From Clostridia bacterium (lineage in GTDB: Bacteria > Bacillota > Clostridia > Oscillospirales > CAG-382): DNA of 17,941 bases. The stretch lies in NCBI GenBank assembly GCA_017397605.1, contig JAFQII010000117.1, positions 1 through 17,941 on the forward strand, in the 5' to 3' direction. Below the pieces are notes generated by a model that searched no databases, was not told the origin of the DNA, and saw only the letters and a program-made list of their open reading frames with translations. Below are positions 14,005 through 17,941 of the stretch, in pieces; the first letter of the stretch is position 1, and each line of letters begins with the position of its first letter. Position numbers and translations under genes: made by a program.

Positions 14005-14694
14005 TCACAGCTCTTTTATTTTACCGTTTTGAAAGAAATAAATATTTTCTTTTTTGTATCCGTATTTTGAGCCGTAGACGCTGATATGCGGCTCAAATGT
14101 AAAGAATCGAACATCTCCGAGCTGCCGTTGATTGCCTTTTTCGAGATAGATCCGATCCTGCTTTCTTGTCTCAATGGAATGCCCCAAATTGCCGAGAAAA
14201 TCCAAATTGATAAAACCGTTTGAGACAATAAAAGTATTTATGTGTTCGTACAGCTCTTCGAAAGTAGTGTTTGGTGTTGCAAAACAACAAAGCTCGTCAT
14301 GCAATCGCTCTTCCATCAAAAGACCATTTTTCCACTCGGTTCTTTTGATGTCCGAAATCTTGTTTACCACTTTTCCGTTTTCTATCACGACGGTGCGTGC
14401 GTAGTCTCCCCAAATGGATTTGCAGCAGGGACTTAAATCAATGGTGATGAGATCGTTTTCGCAAATCGTTCTGTCAGAGGTTTGGTAGGTTTGTCCCGAA
14501 ACCGATACGGATGTTTCGTCCCCTGAAAATACAAAAGCACCGATGTCCCAATACCAAAATGAATCAGCCCCCAAAGACAGCATGTTCTGTTCGCAAAGCG
14601 AACGCACTTCCCGAAGATGCATACCGACTTCGATGACGGACTGTATATATTCGATTGTTTGCTTTGCGATCGCCTGTACTTTTGTATAGTCCAT
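14005..14694 (-). CDS. M24 family metallopeptidase, single-domain, AT-rich gene
   Basis: A 229-residue single-domain member of the Xaa-Pro peptidase/methionine aminopeptidase fold. The five metal ligands are in place: Asp86 in TIDLSPC, Asp97 in WGDYARTVV, His172 in LGNLGHSIE, Glu201 in FTFEPHIS and Glu216 in YKKENIYFF. It lacks the N-terminal creatinase domain of the other M24 enzyme at 7863. An ATG start at 14694 gives MDYTKVQAIAKQTIEYIQ, the usual beginning of this group; a TTG 39 nt upstream is in frame but adds residues from a repeat region. The ribosome binding site is weak. Codon use is clearly more A/T-rich than in the neighbours, and the gene sits next to a hairpin array and a tRNA, which fits acquisition by transfer. 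Substrate unknown. Confidence 0.88.
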   Translation of the reverse strand: MDYTKVQAIAKQTIEYIQSVIEVGMHLREVRSLCEQNMLSLGADSFWYWDIGAFVFSGDETSVSVSGQTYQTSDRTICENDLITIDLSPCCKSIWGDYARTVVIENGKVVNKISDIKRTEWKNGLLMEERLHDELCCFATPNTTFEELYEHINTFIVSNGFINLDFLGNLGHSIETRKQDRIYLEKGNQRQLGDVRFFTFEPHISVYGSKYGYKKENIYFFQNGKIKEL

Positions 14695-14712
14695 GTGTGT
14701 TCCATAATATGT

Positions 14713-14849
14713 GTGAAATAGTTTCTGGCGCAAAATGTGAAATCATATCCTTCGATCAATTTAAAATCGCATTCACGTCAGTGAATATTTCACAGCGAAG
14801 CTATTTCACATGGCGAAGCCATATTTCACTCGCCGAAGGCGAATTTCAC
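14713..14849. repeat. ATTTCAC-spaced array of small GAA-loop hairpins
   Basis: ATTTCAC occurs exactly at 14787-14793, 14803-14809, 14823-14829 and 14843-14849, and in inverted form (GTGAAAT) at 14713-14719 and 14737-14743. Between the direct copies lie three perfect mini-palindromes, all with a GAA loop: AGC-GAA-GCT (14794-14802), ATGGC-GAA-GCCAT (14810-14822) and TCGCC-GAA-GGCGA (14830-14842). ATTCAC/GTGAAT (14771-14786) forms another stem. The spacers differ but keep pairing, so structure appears to be conserved. No nearby gene product explains it. Confidence 0.8.
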
Positions 14850-14850
14850 T

Positions 14851-14881
14851 GAAAACGGCTTGCGCCTCGCAAGCCGTTTTC
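14851..14881 (-). terminator. Hairpin directly behind tRNA-Arg (probable terminator)
   Basis: GAAAACGGCTTGCG (14851-14864) and CGCAAGCCGTTTTC (14868-14881) form a perfect 14-bp stem with a 3-nt loop. On the minus strand it begins 1 nt after the encoded CCA of the tRNA and its 3' arm ends in GTTTTC, so it probably ends the tRNA transcript. It also closes the ATTTCAC hairpin array. Confidence 0.75.
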
Positions 14882-14882
14882 T

Positions 14883-14957
14883 TGGCACCCGCAACGGGAA
14901 TCGAACCCATAACTAACCCTTAGGAGGGGTTTATTATATCCATTTAACTATGCAGGC
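14883..14957 (-). tRNA. tRNA-Arg (anticodon CCU), CCA encoded
   Basis: A 75-nt minus-strand cloverleaf. The acceptor GCCTGCA pairs with TGCGGGT (one G-U at position 1 and one at position 4). The D-stem is GTTA/TAAT; the anticodon stem AACCC/GGGTT encloses the loop CTCCTAA, giving anticodon CCU for AGG codons. The T-arm has ATGGG-TTCGAAT-CCCGT, and discriminator G is followed by encoded CCA. The gene has a consensus promoter at 14994-15022 and a hairpin just after its 3' end. Confidence 0.95.
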
Positions 14958-14981
14958 AGGTATGCCTGCATTTTGCAGGCA
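14951..14981 (-). repeat. tRNA leader repeats of the acceptor strand
   Basis: TGCAGGCA at 14951-14958 (which includes the tRNA 5' acceptor strand), TGCCTGCA at 14963-14970 and TGCAGGCA again at 14974-14981. In the minus-strand precursor RNA the middle copy can pair either with the upstream copy, leaving the tRNA free, or with the first eight bases around the mature 5' end. Confidence 0.75.
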
Positions 14982-14993
14982 AATAACGTTTCT

Positions 14994-15022
14994 ATTTTAC
15001 ACACAAAAACGCTTTTTGTCAA
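14994..15022 (-). promoter_or_regulatory. Sigma-A promoter of tRNA-Arg
   Basis: Minus-strand TTGACA (15017-15022), 17-bp spacer, TAAAAT (14994-14999), about 37 nt before the mature tRNA 5' end. It lies directly after the terminator of the upstream gene. Confidence 0.87.
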
Positions 15023-15035
15023 TATGCTTTTTTAT

Positions 15036-15063
15036 AAAAAATGGGGCTGCGGAGCAACCCCAT
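15036..15063 (-). terminator. Rho-independent terminator after the RRXRR-like gene
   Basis: ATGGGGCTGC (15041-15050) pairs with GCAACCCCAT (15054-15063), one G-U pair in the minus-strand RNA, loop of 3 nt. On the minus strand it runs into six Ts (15036-15041). It starts 8 nt after the stop codon of the gene ending at 15071. Confidence 0.88.
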
Positions 15064-15070
15064 GCGTGAT

Positions 15071-15634
15071 TTACTTTTCGAGACCGAAAACCTGATTGAC
15101 GGCGTTCAGAATGTTCTCGATTTCGTCTGCATCGATTTTGTCGGCAAGCTCGGAAACGATGCGTTGGTAGTACTCGTACCTGGGCTCGGGTTTTCCGCCG
15201 CGCAGGTCCTCGTACATTTTTTCGTAAAACTTCAACAATTGCTGATTGGTGGTCTCGCGGCATTGAATGATGTTTGCGAGAGCCTGCGCCTTTGCAACGC
15301 CGGGCATTACCACGTGCTGTGAAACCGGACTTTCCACGGGTAAATTCAAAATCGATTGCATCGCATCCTGAATATGCGTCAGATCGTCCTGAATGTGCTT
15401 GATCTGCGTGAGAATGTACGGGATCGAATACTCGACTGCGTCGCTTGCGTTTGTGGTTTTGATATCTTCCATTGAACTTTCCTCCAAAAATTGATTCGGA
15501 GGGCACGCAAGGCAGATGGTGTTTTCATCTATGAAGCGCGCCCTGCCGTTTTTGACAAGACCTTTCGCACGTTTGGCGTAGGTCGCTCCATATCGGTTAC
15601 CTTGCTCATCAACAACAATGATGTTTTTTGTCAT
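15071..15634 (-). CDS. Unknown protein with RRXRR/PLMP-like N-terminus and coiled coil
   Basis: A 187-residue protein with no function I can name. Residues 1-45 read as a small beta-rich domain: IIVVDEQGNRYGATYAKRAK, then LVKNGRARFIDENTICLACP. The order V-D-x-x-G, then K/R-A-K-x-L-x-K-x-G-R-A, then a short hydrophobic strand is like the RRXRR (PLMP) domain known at the N-terminus of IscB-type proteins, but the PLMP residues and any nuclease domain are missing. Residues 70-97 form a likely coiled coil (IPYILTQIKHIQDDLTHIQD). The rest is helical and charged. I chose the ATG at 15634 because AAAGGGG lies 9 nt upstream; an ATG at 15643 is in frame but abuts that sequence. It is a single-gene unit with its own promoter and terminator. 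Confidence 0.78.
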   Translation of the reverse strand: MTKNIIVVDEQGNRYGATYAKRAKGLVKNGRARFIDENTICLACPPNQFLEESSMEDIKTTNASDAVEYSIPYILTQIKHIQDDLTHIQDAMQSILNLPVESPVSQHVVMPGVAKAQALANIIQCRETTNQQLLKFYEKMYEDLRGGKPEPRYEYYQRIVSELADKIDADEIENILNAVNQVFGLEK

Positions 15635-15706
15635 GGGTGTCATCCCCTTTGTTTTGATTTTGCAATGTGTGTGAAACGCTGTTTTTTGCGATGGGTGCCG
15701 TCCCCT
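15621..15706 (-). repeat. Duplicated translation-initiation region (imperfect 28-nt repeat)
   Basis: Positions 15621-15648, which contain the Shine-Dalgarno and start codon of the gene ending at 15071, match 15679-15706 at 23 of 28 positions. In the upstream copy the GGGG, the ACCC spacer and the following GCAAAAAACA are kept, but ATC replaces the ATG start codon. Confidence 0.7.
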
Positions 15707-15719
15707 GATCCACATTTTG

Positions 15720-15748
15720 ATTGTAACACATCGCACTGTGTTTGTCAA
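15720..15748 (-). promoter_or_regulatory. Sigma-A promoter of the RRXRR-like gene
   Basis: Minus-strand TTGACA (15743-15748), 17-bp spacer, TACAAT (15720-15725). This gives a leader of about 80 nt holding the duplicated initiation region. It faces away from the DUF4886 promoter. Confidence 0.87.
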
Positions 15749-15762
15749 TTGCTTTTTTGTAC

Positions 15763-15791
15763 TTGCAATTCGTTTTGTTTTGTGCTATTCT
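15763..15791 (+). promoter_or_regulatory. Probable promoter of the DUF4886 gene
   Basis: TTGCAA (15763-15768), 17-bp spacer, TATTCT (15786-15791), in the divergent gap; the two opposite -35 boxes are 14 bp apart. The -10 box is a weaker match than in the other promoters here. Confidence 0.65.
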
Positions 15792-15824
15792 CATGGTAAC
15801 AAAAAATAAAGGCGGTTTGGATAT

Positions 15825-16586
15825 ATGAAAACACTTTCCATTCTTTCGATCGGCAACAGCTTTTCGGCTGACACCATGGAGTTTCTGGCGCCCATTGCTT
15901 TGCACGCAGGGTATGAGCGTGTGTTTATGTGCAATCTCTATATCGGCGGCTGCTCGGTGCGCAAGCACCTGCACAACGCGCAGAACGGCATCGCGTACCC
16001 TTGCTTTACGGACGACGGAACGGGCTGGATACAGACGGATTCCGCCGACATCGCGCATGCGGTCGAAAGCCGCGATTGGGATGTGATCAACATTCAGCAG
16101 GGAACGCTGGACGGCTCTTGCTATTCCAATCTCGCAGACTATGACGACCTGCCCGCGCTGATTGCGTTTGTCCGCGCACATGCAAACGAACACGCGCACA
16201 TCACGTTTAACATGACGTGGGTGGGGGAACCCGATTTTGATCATCACGAGATCAAAGCCTACGGCGGCGATACGAAAAAGCTGTTTGGAGACATCCTCGC
16301 ACTGACCAAAAACCACATTTCACCGCTGGAAGGGCTGGATGCCGTCTCTCCCACGGGACTTGCGATACAGCTTGCGCGCGGGGAATACGACGGCAGACTT
16401 ACCTGCGACGGCTATCACCTTTCCAAGGGAATCGGCAGGTTCACCGCCGCGCTCACATTCTTGCAGGCGGTAACCGAAACGTGCATCGAGTCCTTGGATT
16501 GGTCGCCCGAAAACGTGACCGAAACAGAAAAAACGATCGCGCTTTCCTGTGCCAAGCAGGCGCTTGCATTTTGGGGCGGAATGTGA
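15825..16586 (+). CDS. DUF4886 / SGNH-hydrolase-like protein
   Basis: A 253-residue protein that starts KTLSILSIGNSFSADTM, the DUF4886 form of the SGNH hydrolase block I with nucleophile candidate Ser12. GGCSVRKH (41-48) supplies block II glycine, VINIQQGT (87-94) is in the place of block III, and CDGYHLS (194-200) carries the Asp195-x-x-His198 pair expected for the catalytic dyad. Such enzymes are usually esterases acting on carbohydrate or lipid esters; the substrate is unknown. There is no signal peptide, so it is probably cytoplasmic. AAAGGCGG lies about 10 nt before the ATG. It is followed after 39 nt by a secreted phosphoesterase with a separate promoter. Confidence 0.85.
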   Translation: MKTLSILSIGNSFSADTMEFLAPIALHAGYERVFMCNLYIGGCSVRKHLHNAQNGIAYPCFTDDGTGWIQTDSADIAHAVESRDWDVINIQQGTLDGSCYSNLADYDDLPALIAFVRAHANEHAHITFNMTWVGEPDFDHHEIKAYGGDTKKLFGDILALTKNHISPLEGLDAVSPTGLAIQLARGEYDGRLTCDGYHLSKGIGRFTAALTFLQAVTETCIESLDWSPENVTETEKTIALSCAKQALAFWGGM

Positions 16587-16592
16587 TATACT
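16564..16592 (+). promoter_or_regulatory. Promoter of the phosphoesterase gene, overlapping the DUF4886 3' end
   Basis: TTGCAT (16564-16569), 17-bp spacer, TATACT (16587-16592). The -35 box and the spacer lie in the last codons of the upstream gene; the -10 box begins right after its TGA stop. Confidence 0.7.
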
Positions 16593-16625
16593 AAACCATA
16601 CAATTGATACATAGGAGGAACGGTT

Positions 16626-17941
16626 ATGCGCAGATTTCTGGCATTGTGTTTGGCAATCGCCGCGTTGACCGCGAGCGGAGTGCTTATGACTATCACAGCA
16701 GAGACCGGAACAACGGTGACGTATACGTTTTTGGGAGAGCGTGCGGAGAACGCAGGCTTTGCCCGCGGAAACATCGTGATAACCCCTGATGGCTCCGGCG
16801 CGTCAAGCGGTTATTATTTGGTGTATTTTACGGATGAACAGGGCGTGCTTGCGGGGTATGACGAGCTGGCGTTTGCGCCTGCGACGGGCAGGAAAGTCAG
16901 GATTTCCGTCGGCGACGGTTTGATGATTCCCTTGGGCGCTACGGGTATTGCCGTGTTTGAGAGCGACACGCACTTTCTGGACGAGCCTCCCGCGATCGAG
17001 ACAGCGGTGGCGGTCTGCCCGATTCCCTCGTCCAAGCAGCTCACGTCGCTCGGCAAATTGCAAAACAGCTTTGGCGCTTTGTCCGATACGCATATGAATT
17101 ACCAGCCCTATGACCGCGGCGCGTTTGAAAAGCTTGCGTACGCCATGGACTTTTTTGCTGCAGAGGGCATGGAATACGTGGTGATCACGGGCGACGCGAC
17201 GGGTGACCGCGGTGAAAACCCCGATCTGGAGGCACAGTACGAAAAGCATCTGGAAATCCTGCGTGACTCCGACTTTGACGAGAGCAAGGTGTACGAGGGC
17301 ATCGGCAACCACGGCAATACGCCCAAGGACAATCCCTTGCTGGCGCAATATCTGGGCGGTGCGGACGAAGAACATCCCTACGAGAACTCTCCCTATTTTT
17401 CGGTGTTTAAAAAAGGCGCCGACGGACAGCGCGACATGCTGTGGATCTTTACCGCGCAGGAACTGAATGCGCCCGGTGAAACTGCAAAGTATGACAATTT
17501 CTCCGAGGAGCAGATGGACTGGATCGAGGGGTTGCTGACGGAGTACGGCGAGACCGAAACGAATATCTTTATGAGCGTACACGCGCCCTTTTTGAACTAC
17601 GGCGCAGGCGACCGCAAAAACGGCGGCTACGGTGCGTGTATCGTTTTTAAGGAAGAATATAAACAAACCATGCGTCTCAAACAGCTTTTGAGCACGTACA
17701 AAAACGTCATCGTGATGTCGGGACATACGCACGTCACGATGTATGACGGCGTCAACTATTCCAACGAAAACGGCGCGTTTGCACGCACGGTACATATCGG
17801 TTCGTCCTGCCAACCCTGCGGCTACGGCGCAACCGACACCTATGCGCGCAGTACCGACGGCAGATATCCCGTGACGCCGGAATACGGCAGCGAAGGCTAC
17901 ACGGTCGAGATCTACGAAAAATACATCGTCTTGACGGGATA
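16626..17941 (+). CDS. Secreted calcineurin-like metallophosphoesterase (3' end beyond window)
   Basis: At least 438 codons, open to the right edge (the last two bases, TA, could be part of a stop or a Tyr codon). It starts MRRFLALCLAIAALTASGVL followed by MTITAETG, a signal peptide probably cleaved near TA-ET. Residues about 30-135 form a beta-rich domain of unknown type. The phosphoesterase domain follows with SDTH (Asp and His), ITGDATGDRGENP, IGNHGN (the usual GNHD has Gly for Asp), MSVHAPF and VMSGHTH, the complete five-block metal site except that change. Family members hydrolyse phosphomono- or diesters outside the cell. TAGGAGGA lies 6-7 nt before the ATG. Because it has its own promoter, pairing with the DUF4886 gene may be loose. 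Confidence 0.85.
   Translation, partial: MRRFLALCLAIAALTASGVLMTITAETGTTVTYTFLGERAENAGFARGNIVITPDGSGASSGYYLVYFTDEQGVLAGYDELAFAPATGRKVRISVGDGLMIPLGATGIAVFESDTHFLDEPPAIETAVAVCPIPSSKQLTSLGKLQNSFGALSDTHMNYQPYDRGAFEKLAYAMDFFAAEGMEYVVITGDATGDRGENPDLEAQYEKHLEILRDSDFDESKVYEGIGNHGNTPKDNPLLAQYLGGADEEHPYENSPYFSVFKKGADGQRDMLWIFTAQELNAPGETAKYDNFSEEQMDWIEGLLTEYGETETNIFMSVHAPFLNYGAGDRKNGGYGACIVFKEEYKQTMRLKQLLSTYKNVIVMSGHTHVTMYDGVNYSNENGAFARTVHIGSSCQPCGYGATDTYARSTDGRYPVTPEYGSEGYTVEIYEKYIVLTG

Noticed and set aside
13902..14084. Plus-strand 60-codon frame between aspartate kinase and the second M24 gene
   Set aside because: Lys-rich low-complexity translation from the T-tract terminator region, no ribosome binding site, and it overlaps the end of the real M24 gene.
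14713..14733. TTG start at 14733 for the second M24 peptidase
   Set aside because: The extra 13 residues come from the GTGAAAT repeat region and do not fit the usual start of the family; ATG at 14694 does.
14713..14849. CRISPR-like array
   Set aside because: The repeat is only 7 nt, the spacers are 9-13 nt palindromes, and no cas genes are present.
16803..17813. Minus-strand open frame (336 codons) opposite the phosphoesterase
   Set aside because: The plus strand encodes the full metallophosphoesterase motif set; the minus frame has no recognisable domain.

Overview
The window looks like chromosomal DNA of an anaerobic Firmicute of the class Clostridia, most likely an uncultured gut relative of Oscillospiraceae/Ruminococcaceae. 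Supporting signs are the moderately high GC, strong AGGAGG-type ribosome binding sites, near-consensus sigma-A promoters with 17-bp spacers, an M24 peptidase-efp-Cys-rich zinc-ribbon order, a dockerin-like Ca-binding repeat on an amidase, and REP-like hairpins. The taxon is inferred; no rRNA gene is present.

Layout. Positions 1-2557 (minus strand): a phosphatidylserine decarboxylase / cysteine desulfurase / small acidic tail-anchored protein operon, then a ZIP metal transporter that runs off the left edge. The transporter start sits directly behind a 72-nt terminator-like palindrome. Positions 2627-11014 (plus strand): a back-to-back divergent promoter starts pgeF, an SbcD/YhaO-like nuclease, an SbcC/YhaN-like ATPase with a membrane hairpin, three small membrane proteins and an M24 (Xaa-Pro type) peptidase. 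Next come efp with its own promoter, an acidic cysteine-rich zinc-ribbon protein, a strong terminator and an amidohydrolase. Positions 11086-13870 (minus): aspartate kinase and a YigZ/IMPACT protein with overlapping stop/start codons, and an N-acetylmuramoyl-L-alanine amidase with its own promoter and a perfect palindrome over the predicted transcription start. Positions 13932-15748 (minus): a comparatively AT-rich M24 peptidase, an ATTTCAC-spaced array of small hairpins, tRNA-Arg(CCU), and an unrecognised protein with an RRXRR/PLMP-like N-terminus. Positions 15763-17941 (plus): a DUF4886/SGNH-type protein and a secreted calcineurin-like phosphoesterase cut by the right edge.

How the genes fit together. 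Most are housekeeping: phospholipid synthesis, sulfur transfer, peptidoglycan editing, DNA end processing, translation of polyproline stretches with proline peptidase activity, and aspartate-family amino acid synthesis. No complete phage, IS element, CRISPR array or classic defence island is visible. The least ordinary signals are small ones: the terminator-like palindrome before the ZIP gene, the palindrome with a LexA-like core at the amidase promoter, the hairpin array beside the tRNA, a tRNA leader that repeats the tRNA's own acceptor strand in both orientations, a duplicated translation-initiation region in a leader, a Cys/Asp metal-binding-like cluster, and three uncharacterised small membrane proteins behind the SbcCD-like pair.
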